Assembly (NCBI GenBank): GCA_017307755.1
Contig: JAFKGQ010000008.1
Coordinates: forward strand, 1 to 64,000
Length of the DNA stretch: 64,000 nt
Direction: 5' to 3'
From: Chitinophagaceae bacterium
GTDB lineage: Bacteria > Bacteroidota > Bacteroidia > Chitinophagales > Chitinophagaceae
Numbering within the stretch: position 1 is the stretch's first letter; the number at the start of each line of letters is the position of its first letter. A program made the position numbers and the translations under genes. The notes beneath the pieces were generated by a model. The model was not told the origin of the DNA and made no database searches. It worked only from the letters and a program-made list of their open reading frames with translations. Shown here piece after piece: positions 51,918 to 61,179 of this stretch.

Positions 51918-53010
51918 TATCCACCTGCTTCCCGCCACATTTGGCGACAGCATCCTGATCGAATACGGCAACAGCGGCAACGAACATTATATACTCATCG
52001 ACGGCGGCCCATACTATGTCTTCGGGGATATCTTTTCGGCCATCAAAAAGATCGCCCCGGGCCTCAGAGAGCTCGAGCTGCTGGTGGTGACCCACATCGA
52101 CATCGATCATATCGACGGGATCATTACCCTGCTAAATCAGACACCGCAGCCCTTCGGGATACGGGAGGTTTGGTTCAACGGATATAAGGAGCTGGAGCAA
52201 CTAAAGACTATTCAAGCCAAAAAAGATGACCTCTTAGGCCCATTGCAAGGGGAGTACCTGAGTGAATTGATCAAAAAGAACAACATACCCCACAACACCG
52301 CATTTGATAACGGGCCCATTTGTGTCTCCGACCTCAACGCCCCACCCGTAAGACTTTTACCCGGAGGCATGAAGCTCACGATCCTGGCGCCGGGAGTGGA
52401 CGACCTTCTCGATCTCCTGCCAAAATGGAAAAAGGAGATCAGCCAGATTGGGGGGGAAAAAGGGGTGCGGACAAGATGGAAAAAAGAAAAAAGATATATA
52501 TCCCAGCCGCCTGACCTGCTGGGGCCCGACATTGTTGCGGCCATAAAGACCCTGGAAGACACCGCCGACACCAGCCTGGCCAATCGCAGCAGCATCGCCT
52601 TCCTGGCAGCCTATGAAGACAAGACGTGCCTGTTGGCCGGCGATACGCCTTCGGACAGACTCTTAATGACCATCGAGCCCTTACTGCAACGGTCAGGCGA
52701 AGAGCGCCTGTCCGTAGACGCCTGGAAACTGGCGCATCATGGCAGTAAAAAAAGCACGCATGCTGACCTGATGCAAAAGGTCGATAGTAAAAAGATACTT
52801 ATTTCCACAGACGGCAAAAGATATCACCATCCCGATACGAAATGTATCGAGGATCTGCTGCAGGAGCACCCCTCCCCCTTGCACTTATTTTTTAATTACC
52901 GGTCAGAGTACAACAGCCAGTGGGATGATAAGACACAAAAAGATCGGTATAACTACGAAGCCTCCTATCCGGACCACGACAGTGAGGGGGGCATCTCCGT
53001 CTCCTTGTAA
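51910..53010 (+). CDS. ComEC/Rec2-like metallo-beta-lactamase-fold protein (CHAT island)
   Basis: The 366-residue product has the metal motif HxDxDH: histidine 62, aspartate 64, aspartate 66 and histidine 67 in VVTHIDIDHIDGI. Further motif parts are GDTPSDRLL and KLAHHGSKKSTH, the latter typical for the ComEC C-terminal hydrolase family. It has no membrane segment, so it is the free-standing soluble form often found beside CHAT and STAND genes, where it may degrade or process a nucleic acid or signal. The first eight bases overlap the CHAT 2 gene. It is followed closely by the lipoprotein gene at 53048. Confidence 0.85.
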   Translation: MYNIHLLPATFGDSILIEYGNSGNEHYILIDGGPYYVFGDIFSAIKKIAPGLRELELLVVTHIDIDHIDGIITLLNQTPQPFGIREVWFNGYKELEQLKTIQAKKDDLLGPLQGEYLSELIKKNNIPHNTAFDNGPICVSDLNAPPVRLLPGGMKLTILAPGVDDLLDLLPKWKKEISQIGGEKGVRTRWKKEKRYISQPPDLLGPDIVAAIKTLEDTADTSLANRSSIAFLAAYEDKTCLLAGDTPSDRLLMTIEPLLQRSGEERLSVDAWKLAHHGSKKSTHADLMQKVDSKKILISTDGKRYHHPDTKCIEDLLQEHPSPLHLFFNYRSEYNSQWDDKTQKDRYNYEASYPDHDSEGGISVSL

Positions 53011-53047
53011 TATTTATCGTACATTTACCCGCAAACTGACCTGTCTG

Positions 53048-54016
53048 ATGAAGATCGTCCCAACAAAAACTTTTATCCTATCCCTTGTCATCATTCTCTC
53101 CCTCTCCGGCTGCGCCGTCCTTACGGACAGCCAGGTGAAGAACATCAACGCTTTTGCCGCCGCCGCAAAAAGTTACAGCGCCTTCCCTAGCGCCGTGGCG
53201 CGCCAGCGGGCGGAGTTCCACCTGCACAGTGAGATCACGGTAGTAAGCCAGAGCCAGTTCGCGGATGCCGACGACATCGCCCGCCGGATGGACTCCGCCC
53301 GGAAGAGCTATAACAACATGATACAGCTGTCCGAAAAATTTGATCTCTCGCTCCAGCTCCTCCAGCAATACGCGGGCTTACTCACCAGACTGAGCAGCGA
53401 CCATTATATCACCGATCTCAACGCGCCCACCACCTCTCTGGGAGAGAACCTGAGCAGCCTGGTGGCAACCTACAACAAAAAGGTCAAAGACACACTTCCT
53501 TCGAGCCTGGGCACAAGCATCTCCAAAATAATATTAATGGCGGGTAGAGTATTGACCCGGCATCGGCAGACCTCGGCCCTGAAAGAGTTCGTCCTCGCGG
53601 CAGACACCCTGGTGCAGGTGACAGCCCGCAACCTCGTTTCCGTACTCGATGGAGAAACTTTTACAGATGCGGCAGGAAGACCCCTCCCTTCATTAAAGAC
53701 CCTGCTGTCCCTGGAAAAGGAGTTCTTTATCCAAAGCTATAAACGTTCCGTCCTCAGCGACAGCAGCCGCACCAGTTATTGGAGCATCAAATTCTATTAC
53801 GACGAGTTGACCGCTTACGACAACACAGAAGCCCTCCGTCAGGGAGTGGTACAGGCGGCTAAAAGTCTCGCCCTCGCCCATGCAGAGCTGGCAAAGAATG
53901 TAAAACAAAAGAAAGAACTAAAAGACATCATTGGACAGACGCAACAGCTGATCACCGACGTACAGACAGCCGGCAGCGCATTTTCCTCCCTATCCGGCCT
54001 GATCAAATTACCATAA
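53048..54016 (+). CDS. Helical lipoprotein of unknown function (CHAT island)
   Basis: The ATG at 53048 (MKIVPTKTFILSLVIILSLS) is chosen because it gives a lipoprotein signal ending at LSGC; the frame is open 41 codons further up without signal character. The 322-residue product is almost fully helical (long runs of K, A, S, L, Q) with a hydrophobic stretch near IILMAGRVL. It lies 37 bases behind the MBL gene and 13 bases before the small helical gene, on the same transcript. No family is recognised. A membrane-acting protein is possible but not proven. Confidence 0.65.
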   Translation: MKIVPTKTFILSLVIILSLSGCAVLTDSQVKNINAFAAAAKSYSAFPSAVARQRAEFHLHSEITVVSQSQFADADDIARRMDSARKSYNNMIQLSEKFDLSLQLLQQYAGLLTRLSSDHYITDLNAPTTSLGENLSSLVATYNKKVKDTLPSSLGTSISKIILMAGRVLTRHRQTSALKEFVLAADTLVQVTARNLVSVLDGETFTDAAGRPLPSLKTLLSLEKEFFIQSYKRSVLSDSSRTSYWSIKFYYDELTAYDNTEALRQGVVQAAKSLALAHAELAKNVKQKKELKDIIGQTQQLITDVQTAGSAFSSLSGLIKLP

Positions 54017-54029
54017 ACTTTACCCTCAT

Positions 54030-54380
54030 ATGAACACCGAAACGCTCAATGCTTTAAAACAGGTGAACACCGTCATCGGTCAGCTACAGGACGCCTTAAA
54101 AGATCCCACTCTTACGCCCGTCGAAAAAAAGCTGATCAGACAGGCTGTCAATGACCAGATGGACCTGCAGGATACATTGATCCAGGATACCATGCAGGCC
54201 ATGGTGGATAAGATCAATTCCTCCAATGCCGACCTGCAGCAGCTGACTGCAAAAATGGAAGCCACCAGTCAAAAGCTGGCAAATCTGGCGGCGATCATAA
54301 AAAAAGTATCCGATGTGGTAGGTACCCTGGGAGAGATCACAACAAAGGCGATGTCGGCGGGGCTGTTGGGTGGGGCATAA
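54030..54380 (+). CDS. Small helical protein of unknown function (CHAT island)
   Basis: The 116-residue product is a predicted helix bundle. The first part is amphipathic (MNTETLNALKQVNTVIGQLQ), the middle is polar (INSSNADLQQLTAKMEATSQ), and the end is hydrophobic and glycine-rich (GLLGGA). It has no signal peptide. It is the last gene of the plus-strand operon. The pairing with a helical lipoprotein just before it suggests a two-part complex; a membrane-inserting pair would be one reading. No homologue is recognised. Confidence 0.55.
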   Translation: MNTETLNALKQVNTVIGQLQDALKDPTLTPVEKKLIRQAVNDQMDLQDTLIQDTMQAMVDKINSSNADLQQLTAKMEATSQKLANLAAIIKKVSDVVGTLGEITTKAMSAGLLGGA

Positions 54381-54385
54381 GCGTT

Positions 54386-55210
54386 TTATCCAAACACCTT
54401 TTTATGATAGTCTGCTAAAAATTTTTCAGCTGAAGCTATCAACTTAGCTTCTACCAGCTTGCAGATGGCGACTACCTTTTCCATTATTTCGCGGGAAGGC
54501 TCCGCATGCAGCTTGTGGCTGTCTACATATAGCTTTAACTCCCCGATGTAATATTCAAACATATCTGAGCGCTGGTGATCCACGTCGGTATTATGGAATT
54601 CCAGCGCATACAGATCGAAGATCGCAATAAGCAGGATAGCGCCCCAGACGTCCAGCTCGATATATTCATTGAATATCTGAAATCTCTCAAAATACCCTAT
54701 CAGCTCGCTCTCCAGCCTTTTTGCATCGGGTGTCCTGATAGCATTTACTATCTCCATCTGGTCCGGTCTGGATAATTCTCTTAGACGGCGGCTTATATCC
54801 TTTGTATAACCGATCTTATATCGCCTCTTCTCCTTAACCTTAAAGAGGTAGACATGCAATCCTTCAGCCATAGAAATCTTGCTGTCGAGGAAGCCCTCTT
54901 CCTTGTATATTTTACCATTGTACCTGAACGCCGACCAGTCTTCATGCAGCAATTCAATGCCTGATCGCAGGATTAGCTCGTTACTGGCAACGCCACAGGC
55001 ATTTTTGACCTTCAGCTCCTTCAATAATGCCGGGGGTATTTCGCAGACCTGGTGCGCGATGACATGCACGATGCCGCCAATTTGCATATTTCGGTCATAC
55101 TTCCTTCTTACCTGCAGATCAGAAGTGCCATAGTAAAAATCATAATCTTCGGGGAGATCGGTATGGCACCAATAAAGATATTTGGGGGCTATGGGGCTTT
55201 TTATTGCCAT
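54386..55210 (-). CDS. GIY-YIG-like (T5orf172/MUG113) protein
   Basis: The 274-residue product has, at about 119-175, the form VYLFKVKEKRRYKIGYTKDI followed by RRLRELSRPDQ and ESELIGYFE, as in the T5orf172/MUG113 branch of GIY-YIG nucleases: the first Y, KIGYT, an R and a late E are in the right places. The N-terminal 110 residues and the helical C-terminal 90 residues have no known family. Such proteins occur in phages and defence islands, which fits the neighbouring CHAT operon. The stop is 5 bases from the stop of the convergent helical gene. The sequence is more AT-rich than its neighbours. Confidence 0.7.
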   Translation of the reverse strand: MAIKSPIAPKYLYWCHTDLPEDYDFYYGTSDLQVRRKYDRNMQIGGIVHVIAHQVCEIPPALLKELKVKNACGVASNELILRSGIELLHEDWSAFRYNGKIYKEEGFLDSKISMAEGLHVYLFKVKEKRRYKIGYTKDISRRLRELSRPDQMEIVNAIRTPDAKRLESELIGYFERFQIFNEYIELDVWGAILLIAIFDLYALEFHNTDVDHQRSDMFEYYIGELKLYVDSHKLHAEPSREIMEKVVAICKLVEAKLIASAEKFLADYHKKVFG

Positions 55211-55269
55211 AAATTACCGATTAGGATAATATATCTATTAACGAATAAGGCCCTGACTTATTATTGCGG

Positions 55270-55917
55270 TCATTTCAGCTCAAACACCGCCATCTTCGCA
55301 TCCGCCTGACCCTCATTTTGAAAGTCCAGCTTCGCTCCGGCAGGAATAAAGATATAATCGCCTTTCTTGTGCAGTTGGGCGCCCTCCACCTTCACCACCG
55401 TCCCATCGTCCACACAGATGATGACCACGGGCGCTTTCCGGGGGCTCAAACGATCCGAACCACCCGCGCCTAACGTCATCCGATACCCCCGTACGGGCTT
55501 TTCATCAAACAAAAGCGTAAAAGCGCTATCCGCGATCGGAGGGTCGATGGTCTTATTAGGCCGATGTGGCAGCTCCATATCGATAACATGGAACTCATGA
55601 TCGTCCGCATTCCATACCCGGTGGATACGTACCGTATCATAAAAACCTTCAAACCAGATCCTGCCGTCCGTGAAAGGGGGCCTATGCGGCTCTATCTTCG
55701 CCTCCGACCCTGTTTTTGTATTGCTGAGGATAAGAAAGACGGAAGGGGTGGAATGCTTATGCCAGAGAGAAGTATCGCCTGGGGGGATATGTACATCCAA
55801 CATCCGTACCCAGCCATTGTCAAACACTTTATGATGCATGGGTTCCTCACTCACCTGTACCTGGGCAGAGCAGAGCTTCACAAAGGTCAGACAAACCAGA
55901 CAAATTATGTTCCGCAT
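55270..55917 (-). CDS. Secreted cupin-fold protein
   Basis: The 215-residue product has a signal peptide (ending CSAQ) and two barrel halves. The first half contains the cupin metal-binding start LWHKHSTPSVFLILSNT, with histidines of the H-x-H kind, and PHRPPF; the second has VVKVEGAQLHKKGDYIFIPA, the common closing motif of cupins. The family contains dioxygenases, isomerases and sugar-binding proteins; the role of this one is not known. It is transcribed alone or with the gene at 55956, with a 38-base gap. Confidence 0.78.
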   Translation of the reverse strand: MRNIICLVCLTFVKLCSAQVQVSEEPMHHKVFDNGWVRMLDVHIPPGDTSLWHKHSTPSVFLILSNTKTGSEAKIEPHRPPFTDGRIWFEGFYDTVRIHRVWNADDHEFHVIDMELPHRPNKTIDPPIADSAFTLLFDEKPVRGYRMTLGAGGSDRLSPRKAPVVIICVDDGTVVKVEGAQLHKKGDYIFIPAGAKLDFQNEGQADAKMAVFELK

Positions 55918-55955
55918 TTTTTTATAAAAATAATCAATTCACGCTGTAACGCCGG

Positions 55956-56921
55956 CTAGTTCGTCTTTACTTTCTCTTTTGACAGACCAAACTTGGCTCC
56001 CAGCACCGTGAGGATATTGTTCACTTTGTCAAAGTTTTTGCCAATGGAGGCCACCAGCACTATATTGCTATTGATAAGAAAATTGCCGGCAAAAGTAAAT
56101 CGATGATAACTGCCGTCATAGGACAGGTCATGACGCTCGACAAATTCGGCTGAAAAATCCAGCCGGGTCGCCGTATACGAAAGACTAAGACCATAGTCAA
56201 AGTAGGCCGAATCCTTTGCATTGGGTGCGCCCGGGCCTATCAGGGTGGAATATCTGGCCAGCGCAACAAATGTCAATGGGAATCGATGGGGATTCCACAT
56301 CATATTCAGCCAGGCTCCCCACTTTTTGGCGCCCAGGTCCTTATAGGTATTCGTGGGGCTTGCGCCAAGATAGGCGCCGGCCAGTTCAATGTCAAAAGTA
56401 GGCTTGGCCATAATATTCCTGAGAGAATCATTCAGTTTTTCAATCGCCGCCAGGTTCTGAGCCAGGCCCGTCCGTCCCACGGCCAGCAGGTCCAAAATAT
56501 GTTGTTTTATACTGTCCACCTCTTTGAGCTTAGCTTGGGAGAATATCCTTACGGGCTGCACCCGGACACCGACAGACAAAGAGGTGGAAGTATCCGTCCT
56601 GGTGGTCGCTGCCGAGATCCCGATGGTAGACAAAAGAGGGAACTTCTGTTTTGCATAATCCTCAAATGAAAATGCATAACGGGGTTTGAAATAATAGGGA
56701 TTAAATTCAATGGCGCTGCCACCCAATAAATTGAGAAGACTAAGACTCAACATTTTGGGATTGGAGGGCCGTTCGATGGTCGTGGGCGAGCTGCCGGACA
56801 GTATAAGCCCGGGAGATGTAGGGATGGTCAGATCGTTTATGCTTATACTGTCAGTCTGCCCAAATGCACTGCATGCCCCGATCACCAGCAGCAGGACGCT
56901 GCATATTCTTTTTGCTGTCAT
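55956..56921 (-). CDS. Probable outer-membrane protein
   Basis: The ATG at 56921 (MTAKRICSVLLLVIGACSAF) gives a signal peptide ending at FGQ; the frame is open further up without signal character. The mature protein of about 300 residues has alternating strands (AFSFEDYAKQ, WLNMMWNPHRFPLTFVALAR, FTFAGNFLINSNIVLVASIG) that fit a beta barrel. No family is recognised. It starts 2 bases after the stop of the small gene at 56924-57283, so the two are translated together. The product may carry the small protein at the surface. Confidence 0.6.
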   Translation of the reverse strand: MTAKRICSVLLLVIGACSAFGQTDSISINDLTIPTSPGLILSGSSPTTIERPSNPKMLSLSLLNLLGGSAIEFNPYYFKPRYAFSFEDYAKQKFPLLSTIGISAATTRTDTSTSLSVGVRVQPVRIFSQAKLKEVDSIKQHILDLLAVGRTGLAQNLAAIEKLNDSLRNIMAKPTFDIELAGAYLGASPTNTYKDLGAKKWGAWLNMMWNPHRFPLTFVALARYSTLIGPGAPNAKDSAYFDYGLSLSYTATRLDFSAEFVERHDLSYDGSYHRFTFAGNFLINSNIVLVASIGKNFDKVNNILTVLGAKFGLSKEKVKTN

Positions 56922-56923
56922 GG

Positions 56924-57283
56924 TTATGAAAATATAAAGTCGGTAGATACAGAGAAGATATCGCCGTCGTTGTCCACCGTATCGCTGAACAGAGACGCGG
57001 AAGGGGTACATCCGGAAAAGAAATAGGTGGCTACCACTCCATTTGTCGAGGGGTTATGATCGAGGATATTTGTGATGATGTTCAACGTTTTACCCCGCAG
57101 GGCCAGTCCCGGACCAAGGTCCAGATTTGTGATCGTACCCTTTGCGAATACATCCGGAGCGCCCTTAAATTGCAAAACGTTTGCACCCAGCTGGGCATTC
57201 CCGATAGTAATAGTAAGAATGACATTGGAAGAGAGATTGCTCACCGTGAGATTTTTCGTATCATCCCTTGTTTTGACTTGCAT
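56924..57283 (-). CDS. Hypothetical small beta-rich protein (119 aa)
   Basis: The product has no signal peptide and is made of short beta strands (LTVSNLSSNVILTITIGNAQ, GKTLNIITNILDHNP, GVVATYFFSGC) with one cysteine. The strand pattern fits a C2-like or immunoglobulin-like sandwich; such small sandwich proteins of Bacteroidota are uncharacterised. It is coupled to the outer-membrane-like gene that follows at once. The function is unknown. Confidence 0.55.
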   Translation of the reverse strand: MQVKTRDDTKNLTVSNLSSNVILTITIGNAQLGANVLQFKGAPDVFAKGTITNLDLGPGLALRGKTLNIITNILDHNPSTNGVVATYFFSGCTPSASLFSDTVDNDGDIFSVSTDFIFS

Positions 57284-57387
57284 AATGAATAAGGTCCGGT
57301 TTTAGAGGACTGATCCGAAATTAGCATGATGCAAAAGGTGTGGCAACCGGGTTTTTCCCGTATTTTTTTGTAAACTATCTTTACCAA

Positions 57388-57915
57388 ATGGATCTCCGTG
57401 AAGCCCTCGCGCTCATCGACAAGGCTGTCCCTCTCCTTCCGCGACCCGGACAGACGCAACACTGGGCCGATCTGGGCTGCGGGTCCGGTCTGTTTACGAC
57501 AGCCATCGCCCGGCTCCTGCCCGCCGGCAGCACCGTCTATGGTGTGGACACGAACCCCACACTCCCCCATTCTTCATCGATCATCCCCATAAAAGCAGAT
57601 TTTGAAAAAGATAGCCTTCCCCTAAATAACCTGGACGGTATTATTATGGCAAATTCGTTGCACTATGTAAAGGATAAACCTGCCCTCCTCCAAAAATTGA
57701 GAAGTTACATGCAGCCACAAGCCCTCTTTATCATCGTGGAATATGATACTGACCAACCCGTCCCCAGATGGGTGCCGTATCCGGTGAGCTATGTATCCTT
57801 ATCAAAACTCTTCCCCCATACGCAGAAATTGGGAGAAAGACCCTCGGTCTATGGAAGAGCCAATATGTATGCTGCGCTCGCAATCCCTCACCCCTTCCCG
57901 GATAACCACCTGTAA
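57388..57915 (+). CDS. Class I SAM-dependent methyltransferase
   Basis: The ATG at 57388 (MDLREALALIDKAV) is chosen; TATCTTTA at 57376-57383, a near-match to the -7 consensus, lies just in front, so the messenger may be almost leaderless. The 175-residue product has SAM-binding motif I WADLGCGSGLFTTAIARLL at about 26-44, motif II STVYGVDTNP, and the later ANSLHYVKDK and IIVEYDT strands. The chain is short for the family, lacking a substrate cap. The substrate cannot be predicted. Its last 28 bases overlap the convergent hydrolase gene. Confidence 0.82.
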   Translation: MDLREALALIDKAVPLLPRPGQTQHWADLGCGSGLFTTAIARLLPAGSTVYGVDTNPTLPHSSSIIPIKADFEKDSLPLNNLDGIIMANSLHYVKDKPALLQKLRSYMQPQALFIIVEYDTDQPVPRWVPYPVSYVSLSKLFPHTQKLGERPSVYGRANMYAALAIPHPFPDNHL

Positions 57916-58751
57916 ACCGTCTTATTAAACGCCTCCGGCTTTTCCATATTCAACATATGCGCCAGACCCGGAAAATTCACCAGCTTAGCCTCCGGCAATT
58001 CATGCTGATACCATGCCGTTACTTTTAAAATGAACGGGACGTCCTTATCCCCTTGGATAATAAGCACAGGACATTTTATTTCCTTTAGCCGGGTGGCGGC
58101 ACGACGCTTGTTAAAGACGGGAAAGGCCGTATCATTCATCGGGTTATGAGCTGTCGTAGTATAGATATAATCCCGCACGCGTTTATCTACTTCCTCAGGC
58201 TGCCGGTAAGGCCCGACACACCAGACCTCCATAAAATGCAGGGCCATCAGCTGGTGGTCCCCCGTGGCCCTGATACTGTCCATTTTTGTAAATATCTCTC
58301 CGCTTACACTATCCATTTTCATCACCAGCGGCCAGCCGCTGAGCCCCGGGGCGACGACGATGAGCCCGCTCGCCCTCTCCGGATAAGCCAGTACAAAGTC
58401 AGTAGCACAAGCCCCGCCCATGGAAACCCCGGCCACCACGGCTTTCCTGATGTGCAGACTGTCCAGCACGATCCGGATGACATCCGCGACTAAAAGGTTC
58501 GTGTCTACACCCGTCGTCAAACCATGACCAGGCATATCCATCCGCACCACCTGATAATATTGTTTAAAAAAAGCTGCCTGGGCATCCCACATGTGCAGGT
58601 CTTGATAGCCGGCGTGCAGGAACACCAGCGCCGGCCCCTTTCCAGTGACGGAACAGTGTACACGAAGAGAGCCGGCGGGGATCATACGGTCAGCCGCATG
58701 GATCTTCAACGCTGTTGCCATCAACAACAAGGAACAAATGATATTTTTCAT
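57888..58751 (-). CDS. Secreted alpha/beta hydrolase
   Basis: The 287-residue product has a signal peptide (ending IHA, residue 19) and the alpha/beta hydrolase fold. Visible elements are the oxyanion loop region VFLHAGYQDLHMWD, the nucleophile elbow GVSMGG (serine at about 115), the acid in IIQGDKDVPF and the late histidine in FPGLAHMLNMEKP. The family contains esterases, haloalkane dehalogenases and related enzymes; the substrate is not known. It follows the FtsX-type permease gene by 16 bases and may be co-transcribed with it. Confidence 0.88.
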   Translation of the reverse strand: MKNIICSLLLMATALKIHAADRMIPAGSLRVHCSVTGKGPALVFLHAGYQDLHMWDAQAAFFKQYYQVVRMDMPGHGLTTGVDTNLLVADVIRIVLDSLHIRKAVVAGVSMGGACATDFVLAYPERASGLIVVAPGLSGWPLVMKMDSVSGEIFTKMDSIRATGDHQLMALHFMEVWCVGPYRQPEEVDKRVRDYIYTTTAHNPMNDTAFPVFNKRRAATRLKEIKCPVLIIQGDKDVPFILKVTAWYQHELPEAKLVNFPGLAHMLNMEKPEAFNKTVYRWLSGKG

Positions 58752-58767
58752 ATAAACAGGCTTATTC

Positions 58768-61179
58768 CTATTCCGTCCTCAGATTTTTCGCCGGGTTAAG
58801 CAATGCGGTTTTTACAGCCTGGATACTCACGGTCGCCAGCGTAATGACCACCACCAGTCCTGCAGAAGCGATAAAGACCCATATGCCTATATCCACCCGG
58901 TAAGAAAAGTCTTGCAGCCATCGGTGCATGGCCCACCACGCCAGGGGTACGGCAATGACTATCGCCACCAGCGCCAGACGGATAAAGTTGCCCGCGAGCA
59001 GCACCACAAGATCCGTGAGCGAGGCGCCCAATACTTTACGGATACCTATCTCCTTAACTCTTTGTCGGGCCGCATAGGCAGAGAGGCCAAACAGACCCAG
59101 ACAGGCAAGGACGATGGCCACCAGCGAGAAAAGACGCATCACCGTGCCCAGCCGCTGTTCAGCCTGGTACAAACGATTGTAATCCTCGTCCAGGAATCTG
59201 TATTCAAAAGGCAGGTAAGGCGCCAGCGTCTTCCATTTTGCACCGATGCCCGCAATGGTTTCCGGCAGCTGCTGCCCACTGAGCTTCACCAGCAGACTGC
59301 GGGAATATTGTCCGGGGAAAAGCACCAGGGGTTTGATGGCCTGATGCAGGTCTTTAAAATGAAAATCCTTCACCACCCCTTTTACATAACCCGGACGTGT
59401 ATCGTCCATAAACATCTTTTTACCGATGGCTTCCTGCGGACTCCATCCCAGGACACGCGCAGCCGATTCGTTGAGGATAAAATGAAAGGTCCTGGGCACG
59501 TCCTTCTCGTCAACCCCCGGCGGCGTCTCCGGAAAAGCGTCCTTCATGTCCTGCCCTGTAAGACCCGCTCCCGCCACCAATTGCAGACCCGTGGTACGTA
59601 TGTAATCCTCGTCGACAGGGTTTGCAGTCACAGACAGCTGCTCAGATGAAGGCATCGTTGCGCTGCGCATATTGTATCCTCCGGCAATATTCACGGGTGT
59701 ACTGACACAACGGGATACGCTGAGGACATGGGGGTCGCGGAGAAGCTCCGTCTTTATCAGTCGTATATCCCTGGTCATCTGGTAGGCCATGGGGAGCACC
59801 AGCACATGCTCACGGTCATAACCCAGTTGTTTATGCTGGATAAAGTACAGCTGATTTTGCATGATAAAAGTGCTGACGATAAGAAAGACGGATATGACAA
59901 ATTGAAAGACGATCAGCGACTGCCGCAACCCCTGACCGGACCTCGTATTCTTAAAAGCGCCTTTCAATACTTTTACAGGCTGAAACCGGGTCAGTACGAT
60001 GGCCGGATAGCTGCCGGCCAACAGACTCACCGCCACACCCGTCAGGATACTGAACAATAAAAAGACGGGGGAAAGGAGATCGCCCCTTACCAGTTCTTTA
60101 CCCGTCAGCCTGTCGAACAAAGGCAATAGCAATACCGCTATCACCAAACTAAGCATCACTGCCGCACCGCATACCAGCACCGACTCACCGATGAATTGCC
60201 AGAAGAGTTGAAGCTTCCCGGCGCCGATGACCTTCCTTACCCCTACTTCCTTTGCCCGCTCGATACTCCGCGCGGTGCTGAGGTTGATATAGGTGCTGCA
60301 GGCGATGACCAGGATCAGCAGGGCCACACCCGCGAGGATATAGATATAGGAGATAGAAGTGGTTGGTTCAAAGCTGCCGTAGGGAGAATAAAGATGTATA
60401 CGTAGAAAAGGTTCCAGATAAAAATTGATGGTAGCTCCCTTCCCGGCCATCTCTTTTTTCATAAAGGGGGGCAGTTTGGCCTGTAGGGTTGCGAACGAGG
60501 CCTCATCCTTCAGCAGCAGATAAGTGGTATAATTGGCGTCCCAATAAGTCTCTTCCTGTAGCTCACCCATGGAAGAGAAGCTGGCCAGCACGTCAAATCT
60601 GAACTGGGAGTTTGTGGGGCAGTCTTTCATGACGCCCGTCACCAGATAAGGCGTGCTGTCTGTCCCTATCTGCAGCACCTTCCCGAGAGGATCTTCTCCA
60701 TTAAAATATCGTCTGGCCGCGGACTCCGTCACCACCAGCTTACCAGACCCCGACAAGGCAGTATGCGGGTCACCTTTTAGCAGCGGCATGCTAAAAATGT
60801 CAAAAAAGCTGCTGTCCGCATACATAAAGCGCTTTTCCATAAACAACTTATCCTTATACCGCACCACTTTATCGGGGTTGTACATCCGGACAGCCGACTG
60901 CACCTCCGGAAAATTCCTGACAAACACAGGCGCCACCTTTGTACTGGTGTAATTCCCCTTGGGCGTGTCCCCCGCACCGTCAAAATGGTATTCCATAATG
61001 ACCCGGGCGATACGCGACCCTTTTAACTGGAATTGATCATAGCTTACTTCATGCTTGATATACAATGCAATAAGCAGACAGCTCGTGAGGCCCACCGTCA
61101 ATCCAAAGACATTTATAAAAAAAGACGCCCAGTTCTTACGAAAATTTCGCAGAGCCGTCACTATCAAATTTTTTAACAT
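58768..61179 (-). CDS. ABC transporter permease, FtsX/MacB type
   Basis: The 803-residue protein has the layout of Bacteroidota mechanotransmission permeases: an N-terminal membrane helix (about 18-40), a periplasmic MacB-core-like domain (about 45-250), three helices (about 285-400), a second periplasmic domain and the last three helices (about 680-790). The FtsX signature is near ERAKEVGVRKVIGAGKLQLF and VKEIGIRKVLGASLTDLV. No ATP-binding subunit lies beside it, so it must share one or act with one elsewhere. It is unlikely to import nutrients. An inverted repeat lies just upstream of its start. Confidence 0.92.
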   Translation of the reverse strand: MLKNLIVTALRNFRKNWASFFINVFGLTVGLTSCLLIALYIKHEVSYDQFQLKGSRIARVIMEYHFDGAGDTPKGNYTSTKVAPVFVRNFPEVQSAVRMYNPDKVVRYKDKLFMEKRFMYADSSFFDIFSMPLLKGDPHTALSGSGKLVVTESAARRYFNGEDPLGKVLQIGTDSTPYLVTGVMKDCPTNSQFRFDVLASFSSMGELQEETYWDANYTTYLLLKDEASFATLQAKLPPFMKKEMAGKGATINFYLEPFLRIHLYSPYGSFEPTTSISYIYILAGVALLILVIACSTYINLSTARSIERAKEVGVRKVIGAGKLQLFWQFIGESVLVCGAAVMLSLVIAVLLLPLFDRLTGKELVRGDLLSPVFLLFSILTGVAVSLLAGSYPAIVLTRFQPVKVLKGAFKNTRSGQGLRQSLIVFQFVISVFLIVSTFIMQNQLYFIQHKQLGYDREHVLVLPMAYQMTRDIRLIKTELLRDPHVLSVSRCVSTPVNIAGGYNMRSATMPSSEQLSVTANPVDEDYIRTTGLQLVAGAGLTGQDMKDAFPETPPGVDEKDVPRTFHFILNESAARVLGWSPQEAIGKKMFMDDTRPGYVKGVVKDFHFKDLHQAIKPLVLFPGQYSRSLLVKLSGQQLPETIAGIGAKWKTLAPYLPFEYRFLDEDYNRLYQAEQRLGTVMRLFSLVAIVLACLGLFGLSAYAARQRVKEIGIRKVLGASLTDLVVLLAGNFIRLALVAIVIAVPLAWWAMHRWLQDFSYRVDIGIWVFIASAGLVVVITLATVSIQAVKTALLNPAKNLRTE

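Noticed and set aside
58912..59649. 245-codon frame opposite the permease gene
   Set aside because: The translation is rich in H, Q and R without hydrophobic core, as expected for antisense of membrane-protein sequence.
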